Of a stretch of DNA of 64,000 nt, positions 45,965-55,122 are shown one piece after another. The notes below the pieces were generated by a model. That model was not told where the DNA came from. It saw nothing but the letters and a program-made list of their open reading frames with translations, and made no database searches. The DNA is taken from assembly GCA_947501265.1 (NCBI GenBank), contig CANMVY010000001.1, positions 62,001 through 126,000 on the forward strand, written 5' to 3'. Numbering within the stretch: the stretch's first letter is position 1; the number at the start of each line of letters is the position of its first letter. Source of the DNA: Bacteroidota bacterium. Its GTDB lineage: Bacteria; Bacteroidota; Bacteroidia; UBA7662; CANHCV01. A program made the position numbers and the translations under genes.

Positions 45965-47284
45965 AATTTTCGCGCCCTCTCTCAGTTTTTGAGAAGCCAA
46001 ACTCCAACTTTTCACCAATTGAAAAATCAAAATTGGCGAAAGAATTAGGGCCATTGGATAGGCAAAAAGTGCCATGATTTTATTGCTTTTGTATTGGTAA
46101 GGGATGACCGAGAGGGGGATTTTTTGAAAGCACAAATACAAAGCCGTTGACGTACCGAAGTATTTTCGAGTGAGGTAGAGCACGCTGGGAATGGGTCGCG
46201 GACTGCTCCAACTTTTGGTACGAAAGGCATCCCAACTCCCCATTTGTCGCAGGCCACCCTCCCCTACTTTCAGGTGAACCCTTTTTGCGAGCGGGTTTGA
46301 AACGTTGGAATAGCCATGCAAGTAAGCTCGCAAGCCAAACTCACCATCGCCCATTCTCTGTTTTTCAAATTGCCGATCGAACAACCCTATTTCTCGGAAG
46401 ATTTTCTTCGGCAATAAAACGTTTCCGGTATCTACTTGATCCGACCATTTGAAGTAGGCGTACGATGCCGGCACTTTTCCACCAACGGTTGAAATGGATA
46501 CTCCCGAAGAAATATCACATTTGAAATGATCCAAGCACTTCAAATGATTCTCAATCCAATCGGGATCAACCAAAGAATCGTCATCGTAAAGCAAAATCCA
46601 ATCGCCTTTACTTTGTTGAATAGCGGTATTTCGAGCGAGCCACAGCGCCTTTTCTTCCTGATAAATCACTTTTAAATCGAGATTCCATCCTTCAAAAACA
46701 GATGGATCGGAAGGAGAAGTTTGGTCCACCACAATCACCTCGAAATGGGTGTGGGTTTGTTTTTCCAAATCGCGAAAAACATCTTTCAAATAGGTGTACC
46801 GATTTAAGGTAGGAATGATGACCGTAACCAACGGATTGGATTGAAACAACGGAAAATCGCCTTCTTTGAACGAAGGAAGGGGCACACTCTTTTGGTACAA
46901 ATTCAAGCGTTTTACCCCCAAAGATTGAAACATCCCCAGCAATTGGCCGATGGGATTTCGAAGGGTAAGGAATTGAATGAAAAAAATGTACCAAGCGAAA
47001 AACGGATTGAAGTATTTTTTTACGAAACGGTACTCATCAGCCAAGGGAATGTTGCCTGTTTCCTTTAATTCAAATTGTGGATCATTCAGCATCACGCCCC
47101 GATTCCATGCTTGAAAAGCAGCATCCATGTACATTCCTGCCTCGCTTTTGTACTGAGAATCAAGGTCGATATGCGATTGAATTTCAGCTGTAAGCTTACG
47201 GTAATCGAGAAAATAAACGAAAGATTTTTGAGGTGGTAATCGGTGGTACCAGGTAGGGGCGATGAATTTGTAAAATTGAAACAT
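45950..47284 (-). CDS. Family 2 glycosyltransferase with C-terminal membrane segment
   Basis: A 444-aa protein with an N-terminal region of about 150 residues of unknown role that includes a hydrophobic stretch (FFAWYIFFIQFLTL). A GT-A domain follows: LVTVIIPTLNRYTYLKDVFRDL, the DXD-type motif LLYDDDSLVDPDWI (about residues 232-245) and a later acidic site GDGEFGLRAYLHG. Near the C-terminus IMALFAYPMALILSPILIFQ probably spans the membrane. It should transfer a sugar onto a surface glycan, but donor and acceptor are unknown. It is the last gene of an operon with the two-component system, 4 nt after the regulator. Confidence 0.82.
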   Translation of the reverse strand: MFQFYKFIAPTWYHRLPPQKSFVYFLDYRKLTAEIQSHIDLDSQYKSEAGMYMDAAFQAWNRGVMLNDPQFELKETGNIPLADEYRFVKKYFNPFFAWYIFFIQFLTLRNPIGQLLGMFQSLGVKRLNLYQKSVPLPSFKEGDFPLFQSNPLVTVIIPTLNRYTYLKDVFRDLEKQTHTHFEVIVVDQTSPSDPSVFEGWNLDLKVIYQEEKALWLARNTAIQQSKGDWILLYDDDSLVDPDWIENHLKCLDHFKCDISSGVSISTVGGKVPASYAYFKWSDQVDTGNVLLPKKIFREIGLFDRQFEKQRMGDGEFGLRAYLHGYSNVSNPLAKRVHLKVGEGGLRQMGSWDAFRTKSWSSPRPIPSVLYLTRKYFGTSTALYLCFQKIPLSVIPYQYKSNKIMALFAYPMALILSPILIFQLVKSWSLASQKLREGAKISHLQ

Positions 47285-47288
47285 AGGA

Positions 47289-48005
47289 TTATGCTATTAC
47301 AACCAATTTAAATCCTTTTCCGTGAACGTTCATGATTTCGATGCGGGCATCTTCTTTCATTAACTTCCTTAATTTTGAGATGAAAACGTCCATGGAGCGA
47401 CCGTTGAAATAGGTATCATCTCCCCAAATTTTTCGAAGGGCTACATCTCTGGGAACTACTTCATTCATGTTGTTGCAAAGAATTTTGAGCAATTCCGATT
47501 CTTTGGAAGTAAGTTTATACGTTTGATCGCGAACTTGAAGCGACTGAATAACGCTGTTGAAAACCACTTCAGAGAACTCGAAAATATCGGTTTCGGCGCT
47601 GTCTTCTACCTTTTCAACCCGAGAAGAGGTGCGCCGAAGCACGGCTTGGATGCGCATCAGCAACTCTTCCATGCTGAACGGCTTGGTGATGTAGTCATCT
47701 CCGCCCGATTGAAATCCTTTGATCACATCCTCTTTCAGCGATCGGGCGGTGACAAAGATGATGGGTGTAATTTCATCGGTTACCCGAATTTCTCTCGCTA
47801 AGGAAAAACCGTCTTTCAAAGGCATCATGATGTCCAAAATCAACAAGTCAAATTTATCGTTCTTGAATTCCTTCAATGCCTTTTCACCATCGGAACAATG
47901 GATAACTTTAAATCCCTTTTGCTTCAATCGCTCGGCAAGAATTGCACCGAGATTGACATCGTCTTCTGCAAATAAAATTTTCTTTCCTTCCAAAATATTC
48001 TCCAT
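47289..48005 (-). CDS. OmpR-family response regulator (RprY-like)
   Basis: A 238-aa DNA-binding regulator. The receiver domain (1-125) has the acidic pocket AEDD (about 13-16), the phospho-acceptor Asp58 in LLILDIMMP, and the switch lysine in DYITKPF. The C-terminal winged helix (about 145-236) shows YKLTSKESELLKILC and FNGRSMDVFISKLRKLM. It resembles RprY of Bacteroidota. Its ATG is 2 nt after the kinase stop. Confidence 0.92.
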   Translation of the reverse strand: MENILEGKKILFAEDDVNLGAILAERLKQKGFKVIHCSDGEKALKEFKNDKFDLLILDIMMPLKDGFSLAREIRVTDEITPIIFVTARSLKEDVIKGFQSGGDDYITKPFSMEELLMRIQAVLRRTSSRVEKVEDSAETDIFEFSEVVFNSVIQSLQVRDQTYKLTSKESELLKILCNNMNEVVPRDVALRKIWGDDTYFNGRSMDVFISKLRKLMKEDARIEIMNVHGKGFKLVVIA

Positions 48006-48007
48006 GG

Positions 48008-49531
48008 TTACGGCTTTTTTAGGGGTTGAATAAAGGGTAGAAACAATTTGAACGTTGAGCCTATTCCCAATTCTGATTGCAATTTAATGTTTCCGTTGTG
48101 ATTCTCCATGATAAACTTCACGTAAGAGAGCCCCAAACCGAACCCTTTAACGTCGTGCAGATCGCCGGTAGAAACGCGGTAAAATTTGTCGAATGCCCTT
48201 TTTTGCTGGTTGGGCGACATTCCTATTCCGTTGTCTTTGATGGAAATGACCAATCCATCGGCATTGTTTTCCGTTGTGATTTCAATCACCGGTTCCCCTT
48301 CGCAATACTTGATGGCATTGTCTACCAAGTTATTGAACACGTTGATCATGTGCGTTTTATCTGCTTTAATCAAATAACTGTGTGCCTTCAAATGCAATTC
48401 CAAATGCCCATTCTTGGATTGGAGTTTGAGCTCGTTATTCCCTTGAAGCGACATGATGATTTCGTGCATGTTTACAGGAGAAAGTTTGAGTTGAAAATCT
48501 GATTTCTCGAGCAAACTGGTATTCAGAATTTTTTCCACATTGTCCTGCATTCGACTGTTTTCTTCTAAAATAACCTGAGAAAATCGAGTAAGGGTGGGTT
48601 CGTTGCTTTTTTCTGACCATTCTTTGAGGTATTCTGCGGCAAGCACAATGGTTGCGATCGGGGTTTTAAGCTCGTGGGTCATGTTGTTGATGAAGTCGTT
48701 TTTCATTTCCGCCAATCGTTGCAAACGCAAAACAGCCCTCAAGCTGAAAACAGCACCCAACAGAATCAGTGAAAAGGTAAAAAAGAAAGAAATGATTAAA
48801 CTAGAGATCGATTGAATGAAATACGAATTCTGATTTTTGAATTGAACCGTTAGGTAATATTTTGGAAAAGTAATGTCGTTAGGGAACAACTGCGTAATGA
48901 AATTGATGGAATCGCCATGAACGTGATTGAAGTACCCCGAATTGATTTTCTTGATCAACGAATCGGTTCCTGACAAGATGGAGAATTCGAAATTTCGTTG
49001 AATTCCGGTGGTCTTCAAGTTCAAATCCACCAAGCTATCGATGGTTTTTGGAGTAATGCGCTCGCCCATGCTGAGTTGGTGAATGCGGTTCACTTCCCGA
49101 ATGAGGGGATTTGAAAAATCTTCGGATTGGACGAAAAAGGGGTCTGACAAAACGATTTGCAGTTTTTTCAAAGATTCATTGTCCGACACACCACCCAACG
49201 AGTCGGGAAAATCCTCGATCATTTTTTTGGTGGTTTCATTCAAAATCAATTCCGAAGCCAATGAATTGGGATTTCTTCCCAAATTCGTTTGTCGATTTTG
49301 AAATTGGGTTTGTACTTCTTCCAAATTGGCCACATTCAATAAGGTTTGAAAGGATTCTCGAGATTCTAAATCTTGGGAAGTTTGATTCAACGATTGGTTG
49401 ACTTGATTGACGAAATTCGTAAATTCCAATTCGGCGGCGTTGTTAAACCAATTGAATTGGATGATTAATAATCCAATCATACCCACTCCCATGGTGATGG
49501 CGGTCATTCGGATTTGCCAAATTTTCTGCAT
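48008..49531 (-). CDS. Sensor histidine kinase (RprX-like)
   Basis: A 507-aa inner-membrane kinase. Transmembrane helices at about 10-28 and 238-268 flank a ~205-residue periplasmic sensor with no recognised fold. The HisKA dimerisation box NNMTHELKTPIATI holds the phosphorylated His286. The ATPase domain has the N box NLVDNAIKY, G1 DNGIGM and G2 GFGLGL. The signal is unknown. It heads the kinase-regulator-glycosyltransferase operon. Confidence 0.92.
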   Translation of the reverse strand: MQKIWQIRMTAITMGVGMIGLLIIQFNWFNNAAELEFTNFVNQVNQSLNQTSQDLESRESFQTLLNVANLEEVQTQFQNRQTNLGRNPNSLASELILNETTKKMIEDFPDSLGGVSDNESLKKLQIVLSDPFFVQSEDFSNPLIREVNRIHQLSMGERITPKTIDSLVDLNLKTTGIQRNFEFSILSGTDSLIKKINSGYFNHVHGDSINFITQLFPNDITFPKYYLTVQFKNQNSYFIQSISSLIISFFFTFSLILLGAVFSLRAVLRLQRLAEMKNDFINNMTHELKTPIATIVLAAEYLKEWSEKSNEPTLTRFSQVILEENSRMQDNVEKILNTSLLEKSDFQLKLSPVNMHEIIMSLQGNNELKLQSKNGHLELHLKAHSYLIKADKTHMINVFNNLVDNAIKYCEGEPVIEITTENNADGLVISIKDNGIGMSPNQQKRAFDKFYRVSTGDLHDVKGFGLGLSYVKFIMENHNGNIKLQSELGIGSTFKLFLPFIQPLKKP

Positions 49532-49565
49532 GGGTTAGGAAATGAAAGGATTTAACACGATTACA

Positions 49566-49573
49566 CAAATATA
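49566..49573 (-). promoter_or_regulatory. -7 promoter element for the sensor kinase operon
   Basis: Minus-strand TATATTTG is an exact TAnnTTTG match 34 nt upstream of the kinase ATG at 49531. It is arranged back to back with the mlaE promoter, which begins 27 bp away. Confidence 0.7.
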
Positions 49574-49600
49574 ACGAAAGAGGATTCTAGAATCTTTCTT

Positions 49601-49608
49601 TACCTTTG
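49601..49608 (+). promoter_or_regulatory. -7 promoter element for mlaEF
   Basis: TACCTTTG is an exact TAnnTTTG match with only four bases between it and the mlaE ATG at 49613, so a leaderless mRNA is predicted. Confidence 0.7.
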
Positions 49609-49612
49609 TTTT

Positions 49613-50350
49613 ATGCGATTTTTTTACCACTTCGGGAATTACCTGATGTTATTGCAACGGGTTTTCAAAAAACCTGAGAGCGGTTCCCTTTTTCGGGAGT
49701 CGTTTGTACGTTCGTGTTGGGATATTGGAATTGGTTCCGCTGGGATCGTGGCCATTGTATCGCTTTTTACAGGAATGGTAACCACCGTTCAAACCGCCTA
49801 TCAATTGGTGGCTTCGTTTATTCCTAAATCCACCATTGGCGCCATTGTTTCCGATTCTTCCATTCTCGAGTTGGCGCCAACCATCATGACGCTCGTTCTG
49901 GCTGGGAAAATCGGTTCCAACATAGCCTCGGAAATCGGAACCATGAAAGTGAGCGAACAAATCGACGCATTGGAAGTGATGGGCGTTAATTCTGCCTCCT
50001 TTCTCATCCTGCCAAAAATTTGTGCTGCGCTCATCATGATTCCTCTCTTGGTTGTTTTTGCAGAAATCCTCTGCTTGGTGGGCGGGATGCTGGTTGGAGA
50101 TATTACGGGAATTCTCACCTCCGATGAATTCATCCAAGGCGCTCGCTCAACCTTTATGCCTTTCACGTTTTATTTCTCCATGATCAAAGCCTTTACTTAT
50201 TCTTTTTTCATTGCCTCCGTTGCCAGTTACCAAGGATACAACATTACCGGTGGCGCACGAGAAGTGGGTGAAGCCAGTACCAAGGCCGTGGTTTATTGCT
50301 GCGTGATTATTTTATTGTCGGATTATATTCTTGCCCAATTGTTGTTATGA
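49613..50350 (+). CDS. mlaE: MlaE-family lipid transport permease
   Basis: A 245-aa inner-membrane permease of the Mla/MCE phospholipid transporter. About five hydrophobic helices are seen, with the family block LELAPTIMTLVLAGKIGSNIASEIGTM (given in part; residues about 84-110) and EQIDALEVMGVNS. It overlaps mlaF by four bases (ATGA). The substrate-binding MCE protein MlaD is not adjacent. Confidence 0.93.
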   Translation: MRFFYHFGNYLMLLQRVFKKPESGSLFRESFVRSCWDIGIGSAGIVAIVSLFTGMVTTVQTAYQLVASFIPKSTIGAIVSDSSILELAPTIMTLVLAGKIGSNIASEIGTMKVSEQIDALEVMGVNSASFLILPKICAALIMIPLLVVFAEILCLVGGMLVGDITGILTSDEFIQGARSTFMPFTFYFSMIKAFTYSFFIASVASYQGYNITGGAREVGEASTKAVVYCCVIILLSDYILAQLLL

Positions 50351-51111
50351 TTGAACTGAAAAACATTCGAAAATCCTTTGGAGATCAAGAAGTATTGAAA
50401 GGCATTTCCGCGACTTTTATGCCCGGAAAAGTGAACATGATCATTGGCGCATCCGGAAGCGGAAAGTCGGTTTTGATGAAAACCATGGTTGGACTCATCG
50501 TTCCAACATCGGGTGAAGTGCTTCTAAACGGACAAAATTTTTATCTACTGGAAGACGAGGCAAAAAAAGAAATCCGAGAGAAAATCGGAATGCTATTTCA
50601 AGGATCGGCGCTATTTAGCTCAATGTCGGTAGAGGAAAACGTCATTTTACCGTTGAAGATGTTTTCCAATCGCTCCAAATCGGAAATGTTGGATCGGGTG
50701 AATACGGTTTTGGAGCGCGTTGGACTTTCTGGTAACAACCGAAAATTCCCGAGCGAACTTTCGGGAGGAATGCAAAAACGGGTCGGAATCGCTCGGGCCA
50801 TCGTCCTCAATCCATCTTACCTTTTTTGCGATGAACCCAATTCGGGTTTGGACCCCCTCACTTCCATCAAAATTGATGCACTGATTCAGGAAATTACCCA
50901 AGAATTTAATATCGCAACGGTGGTCAATACCCACGACATGAACTCGGTGATGGAAATTGGCGATTACATTTTATTTGCTCACAACGGAGAAAAAGCATGG
51001 GAAGGCAATAAAACCGATATCCTTTTGTCGGATAACCCTATCCTCAATCAGTTTGTTTTCGCCACTCAATTTTTGCAAGAATTCAAATCGGCTCGCTCCA
51101 AGAAACTTTAA
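50347..51111 (+). CDS. mlaF: MlaF-family ABC transporter ATPase
   Basis: A 254-aa nucleotide-binding subunit for the lipid transporter. The start at 50347 (MIELKNIRKSFG) couples it to mlaE. Walker A is GASGSGKSV (about residues 35-43), the signature LSGGMQKRV, Walker B YLFCDEPNSGLD, and the switch histidine is in VNTHDM. The last four bases overlap the convergent thioredoxin-domain gene. Confidence 0.94.
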   Translation: MIELKNIRKSFGDQEVLKGISATFMPGKVNMIIGASGSGKSVLMKTMVGLIVPTSGEVLLNGQNFYLLEDEAKKEIREKIGMLFQGSALFSSMSVEENVILPLKMFSNRSKSEMLDRVNTVLERVGLSGNNRKFPSELSGGMQKRVGIARAIVLNPSYLFCDEPNSGLDPLTSIKIDALIQEITQEFNIATVVNTHDMNSVMEIGDYILFAHNGEKAWEGNKTDILLSDNPILNQFVFATQFLQEFKSARSKKL

Positions 51112-52493
51112 TGCAAAAATTCCAGAACCTCTTCTAACCCTCCTCCTTTTCCTACAATTTTTCGATTTTTATCGAGCACGTAGAAAACCGGCGTTGCATA
51201 CAAATGGTAGGCAACCGGCAATGCACCAAACCAGGATTTACCGTCGTACAAGGTTGTCCACGGCAATTGTTTTTCTTTGAGATAGGTTTTCAGTTCATTG
51301 GAATTGGTGTCGATGGAAACCGCAACCACTTCAAAGGTTCCCGATTTCTGAGCTTCGTAAACTTTCTTCAATTCGGGCATTTCCTGTTTGCAATGCGGAC
51401 ACCATGACGCCCAGAAAACCAACAATGTTTTATCGGCTTTGATGGTCGAGGCGTCGAAGAACTTTCCGTCAACGGTTGTACCGATGATTTCGGGAGCCAC
51501 GTTTCCAACAGCCAATTTTTTACCGCCTTCCAATCGCTTCTTCAAGGCATCGCCTTCGTGGTCGGTACACGAACCAATGCTGGCATAGCGCTCGGCCAAA
51601 TGATTGACGGCATTCTCCATTCCCAGCATTTCAAACAACTTCACCAACTGATTCCTCATGAAAATGGCCATGGTTTCATTCATCAAACACTTTGAAATAA
51701 CGGTATCGGCCGCGGCGGCAAACAAAGGTTCCTGCTGGGTTTTGTTGAGAGATTGATCGCGGTACAATTGAATGTATCCCCATGCTTTCTTCGTGAGCAA
51801 ATTGGTTTGAATCAAGGCCGTATCAGCAAAATTTACCTCATCAAACCAATGGGCTTTCATGTAGCTCAATCGATCTTGAAGCGGCAAATTGAACGGCATA
51901 AATGGATAACGAAGTGTTTTAATGTATCGGGAAGCCAACGTTGACGAATTCTTCATCAACAAAGCATCGACTTCAGACCGGTATTCTTTTTGGAGGGCGA
52001 TGTATCTTTTTTGAACGGGAGCGAAAAACGGATCTTTTTCGGGGAAGTAATTGGGCAGTTCATTTAAAACACCGAGTTGATTCGAAATAAACTTATCGCG
52101 TTTCATGTACTGGTAATACACCTGATTCTCTTGGCTTTCCAATACTTCCAAACTGTCGATGGGAGCCACCAATGCTGTTTTCAATCGAATACTTTCCTTA
52201 CCGCTGATGATCAGATCGAGCTCTGCTTCTTCACCTCCATAAAATTGGGCCTTCAAATCTTTCCCCAACTTCAAGGTGTACAACCCTGGCTTCCAATTGG
52301 ACTTGATGGAAAATACGTATTCAGCATTCGTATTGATTAAGGCAGAATCTACCAAACGAGTTCTCTCTCCAAAATGATCGAACAATTGAATGGTGTTCTG
52401 GGTAGGTTGGGAGATTTTAATTCGGATGGTTTGAGAAAACAACCCTACTTTGAATGCAAAAATGAAGGATAAAGCAAAGAGAACTTTTTTCAT
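51108..52493 (-). CDS. Secreted TlpA-like thioredoxin-domain protein with N-terminal DUF4369-like domain
   Basis: A 461-aa exported protein from the ATG at 52493; the signal peptide is MKKVLFALSFIFAFKVGLFSQ. Residues about 20-120 form a beta domain similar to DUF4369. Residues about 130-320 are mostly helical and unassigned. Residues about 325-461 form a thioredoxin/TlpA domain with active site WASWCPHCKQEMPE (Cys365 and Cys368) and the cis-proline in LYATPVFYV. It should reduce or isomerise disulfides in the periplasm. The client is unknown. It is a single gene, convergent with mlaF. Confidence 0.87.
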   Translation of the reverse strand: MKKVLFALSFIFAFKVGLFSQTIRIKISQPTQNTIQLFDHFGERTRLVDSALINTNAEYVFSIKSNWKPGLYTLKLGKDLKAQFYGGEEAELDLIISGKESIRLKTALVAPIDSLEVLESQENQVYYQYMKRDKFISNQLGVLNELPNYFPEKDPFFAPVQKRYIALQKEYRSEVDALLMKNSSTLASRYIKTLRYPFMPFNLPLQDRLSYMKAHWFDEVNFADTALIQTNLLTKKAWGYIQLYRDQSLNKTQQEPLFAAAADTVISKCLMNETMAIFMRNQLVKLFEMLGMENAVNHLAERYASIGSCTDHEGDALKKRLEGGKKLAVGNVAPEIIGTTVDGKFFDASTIKADKTLLVFWASWCPHCKQEMPELKKVYEAQKSGTFEVVAVSIDTNSNELKTYLKEKQLPWTTLYDGKSWFGALPVAYHLYATPVFYVLDKNRKIVGKGGGLEEVLEFLH

Positions 52494-52540
52494 GCCTACA
52501 AAATTGAGAAATAAAGTAGGCAAAACAAACTATTTTTTCT

Positions 52541-53767
52541 TTAAATTTTATGGGTAATGACCCTTTTGATCAAATTACTCCCAAAGGAGTATGGAAGATA
52601 ACTCAACGATGGTATTTTTTGGGTTACCATGCAATTAGCGGGCAATCCTTTTTTAATCTTTCCCAATTGGTTTTGCAATTCCAAGGCATAAGCCGCATTG
52701 ATGGTCGCTGCATTGATGGCCTCTTCAGGCAACATGCGCATTTGAATGCAGGCCAACGACAAGATAAATGGGAAGTTGCCACTTGGAGAACTGCCCGGAT
52801 TGTAATCGGTAGCCAGGGAAACCGGTAATCCGGCATCCATCATTTTTCGGGCGGGTGGGTAATGCAAGCCAAGGAAAAATGCCGTTGACGGCAAAAGGGT
52901 GGACATGGTATTCGAGTGCAACAGCACGTCCATTTCTTCCTCCCCCGTAAATTCCAAGTGATCCACCGAAATGGCGCCATGTTTCACGCCTACCTGAATT
53001 CCTCCGCTGTAATCCAGCTCGTTGGCGTGAATCTTCGGTTTCAAGCCGTACTTCAATCCGGCTTCCAAAATTCGATCGGTTTCTTCAACCGTGAAAAATC
53101 CACGGTCGCAGAAAACATCGCAATAATCGGCCAACCCCTCCCCTGCCGCTTGGGGAATCATGTCGTTCACCACCGAATCGATGTAAGCGGAACGATTTTG
53201 TTTGAACTCCACGGGCAGGGCGTGAGCGCCCAACAAGGTTGTTTTTACGGTGAGATCGCCCTGCTCTTTCAGGGTACGGGCTACCCGCAACATTTTCAAT
53301 TCATCGGCTACGGTGAGCCCGTATCCCGATTTAATTTCCACGGCGCATGTTCCGAAACTGCGAATTTCTTGCAATCTCGCCCACGCTTGATCCAGCAATT
53401 CCGCTTCCGAAGTTTGCTGCAATCGTTTCGCCGAGTTTAAAATCCCGCCTCCGTTGGCAGCAATTTGTTCGTAGGTTAATCCCAAAATTTTATCGCGGTA
53501 CTCCAATTCGCGGCTGCCGGCGTACACCAAATGGGTGTGGGAATCGGTCCAGCCGGGAAGCACTGCGCCCCCATCGGCATCGATGAAAGCATCAGCCCGT
53601 TCTGGAGCTTGATCCATGGGACCGTAATCGGAGTATTTTCCATCTTCAATCAACAAAAAAGCATTTTCCAAAACTGGCAAATGCTTCATTTCTGATCCTT
53701 TTCTGCAAGGAATATCTGACTCTTCGACCTGAGCCAAAAATCCAATGTTGGTAATAAGCGTACGCAT
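52541..53767 (-). CDS. hutI: Imidazolonepropionase
   Basis: A 408-aa metal-dependent amidohydrolase for the third step of histidine degradation. Metal and substrate residues appear as TDSHTHLVYAG (His77, His79), CAVEIKSGYGL, GAHALP, KIHANELDYSGG, SVDHLEF and SLATDYNPGSSP. Length is normal. The other hut genes are not in the window. It follows the glycosyltransferase-like gene by 3 nt, so they share a transcript without an obvious link in function. Confidence 0.93.
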   Translation of the reverse strand: MRTLITNIGFLAQVEESDIPCRKGSEMKHLPVLENAFLLIEDGKYSDYGPMDQAPERADAFIDADGGAVLPGWTDSHTHLVYAGSRELEYRDKILGLTYEQIAANGGGILNSAKRLQQTSEAELLDQAWARLQEIRSFGTCAVEIKSGYGLTVADELKMLRVARTLKEQGDLTVKTTLLGAHALPVEFKQNRSAYIDSVVNDMIPQAAGEGLADYCDVFCDRGFFTVEETDRILEAGLKYGLKPKIHANELDYSGGIQVGVKHGAISVDHLEFTGEEEMDVLLHSNTMSTLLPSTAFFLGLHYPPARKMMDAGLPVSLATDYNPGSSPSGNFPFILSLACIQMRMLPEEAINAATINAAYALELQNQLGKIKKGLPANCMVTQKIPSLSYLPYSFGSNLIKRVITHKI

Positions 53768-53770
53768 GAT

Positions 53771-54499
53771 TTAAAATTTTCCGAAAATAGAACGGAGCTT
53801 GAGCGAAATCACGCCGAAAGCGGCTTCGCGAATGATTCCTTTGCTCATCTTGCTTTGACCTTCAGTGCGGTCGGTAAAGATGATGGGGACTTCCACCATT
53901 TTAAATTTCTTTACCCAAGCGGTGAATTTCATTTCAATTTGAAAAGCATACCCCACAAACTTCACTTTGTTGAATTGAATGCTTTTAAGCAAGGTTGATG
54001 AATAGCACATGAACCCAGCCGTTGCGTCGTTCACCGGCATGCCAGTCATGAACTTCACGTACTTCGATGCGAAGAAACTGAGCATCACTCGACTCATCGG
54101 CCAGTTCACCACGTTCACTCCGGTAACGTACCGAGAGCCGATAGCCAAATCATTTCCCTCCACAGCACAGGCATGGTACAAACGAAGAAGGTCATCGGGA
54201 TTGTGCGAAAAATCGGCATCCATCTCGAAAACATAATCGTAGTTATGCTTTAAAGCCCAGGCGAATCCTTCCAAATAGGCAGTTCCCAAACCTAATTTTC
54301 CGGCGCGGGGGTACAGGTGAAGTTGTTCGGGAAACTCCAATTGAAGGGAGCGAACAATGTCTTGGGTTCCGTCGGGAGAGTTATCGTCGACCACCAAAAC
54401 GTGGAAAGGGAGAGACAAGGAGAAGACTTTTCGCAAGATTTTCTCGATGTTTTCCCGCTCTTTGTACGTGGGGATGATGACTAAATTCCGATGATTCAT
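53771..54499 (-). CDS. Polyprenol-monophosphomannose synthase-like glycosyltransferase
   Basis: A 242-aa family 2 glycosyltransferase of the DPM1 group without a membrane anchor. NLVIIPTYKERENI opens the Rossmann-like fold. VVDDNSPDGTQDIV and the DXD motif EMDADFSHNPDDL (about residues 93-105) bind the nucleotide sugar and metal, and PIIFTDRTEGQSKMS is a late family block. It would load a mannose or other sugar onto polyprenyl phosphate for surface glycan or protein glycosylation. The exact donor is inferred only from family. Confidence 0.87.
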   Translation of the reverse strand: MNHRNLVIIPTYKERENIEKILRKVFSLSLPFHVLVVDDNSPDGTQDIVRSLQLEFPEQLHLYPRAGKLGLGTAYLEGFAWALKHNYDYVFEMDADFSHNPDDLLRLYHACAVEGNDLAIGSRYVTGVNVVNWPMSRVMLSFFASKYVKFMTGMPVNDATAGFMCYSSTLLKSIQFNKVKFVGYAFQIEMKFTAWVKKFKMVEVPIIFTDRTEGQSKMSKGIIREAAFGVISLKLRSIFGKF

Positions 54500-54526
54500 G
54501 GGTTGAAAATAGGAAACGAAGTTACT

Positions 54527-54979
54527 TCATTTCTCTGAATTTTTCACGAAGCTCCAAGATTTATCGGCAAGAAGAAGAACGGTGGCGAGGTGGGCCAAAT
54601 CGGTTTTGGATCTTCCCCATTCGGTGGGGCCCACAATGGAGACGAATTTCTTCCCATTTTCGCGTTCGTAGAGGTGGTAGGTTTGTCCAACAACGGGTTC
54701 GAAGGAGAGATCGGCTGCGTAAATTTCTTCGGATAATTTCATGCGCTGCTCGATTTCGGCAACCTGGTCCATGATCAGTTGCGCCTGTTTTCGCAGGAGA
54801 TCCATCTGTTGTTGGGCGTGCTCCATCATGCTTTGAACGGCATTGGCGCGTATTTTCCCCTTATCGGTGGCTTTGATCACGGGGGAGGAAACGGTCATGG
54901 GAATGGGTGAAAACTTGGCTTCACCGTGGTAATAAAGGGATTGATTTTCTTTATTTTCAGATGCTACATCTTTCTGCAT
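54527..54979 (-). CDS. DUF2452 family protein
   Basis: A 150-aa cytoplasmic protein with no known function. It matches the DUF2452 pattern: SSPVIKATDKGKIRANAVQSM, then a helical, Gln-rich middle (QQQMDLLRKQAQLIMDQV), then LSFEPVVGQTYHLYERENGK and PTEWGR. No signal peptide is present. It is transcribed away from the sigma factor gene, 27 nt upstream of the glycosyltransferase. Confidence 0.82.
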   Translation of the reverse strand: MQKDVASENKENQSLYYHGEAKFSPIPMTVSSPVIKATDKGKIRANAVQSMMEHAQQQMDLLRKQAQLIMDQVAEIEQRMKLSEEIYAADLSFEPVVGQTYHLYERENGKKFVSIVGPTEWGRSKTDLAHLATVLLLADKSWSFVKNSEK

Positions 54980-55066
54980 AAGGATAAAACGAAAGGAAGT
55001 GAAAAGGGTTTTAAAGAAAAGGCAAAGAAGCCTTAAAAAAAAGCGAATAAAAAGGAAGGTTTTTCT

Positions 55067-55074
55067 TATTTTTG
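55067..55074 (+). promoter_or_regulatory. -7 promoter element for rpoD
   Basis: TATTTTTG is an exact TAnnTTTG match 48 nt upstream of the ATG at 55123, so the sigma gene has an ordinary leader. The factor it encodes probably reads this same motif. Confidence 0.7.
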
Positions 55075-55122
55075 CAACTTAATTGGGATGCCTATGGTTT
55101 TCCCTGAACATCAAAATAGATT

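Noticed and set aside
49649-50137. 162-codon minus-strand open frame opposite mlaE, rich in His, Asn and Gly
   Set aside because: Composition is what antisense of a conserved gene gives. No promoter or start context, and mlaE is certain.
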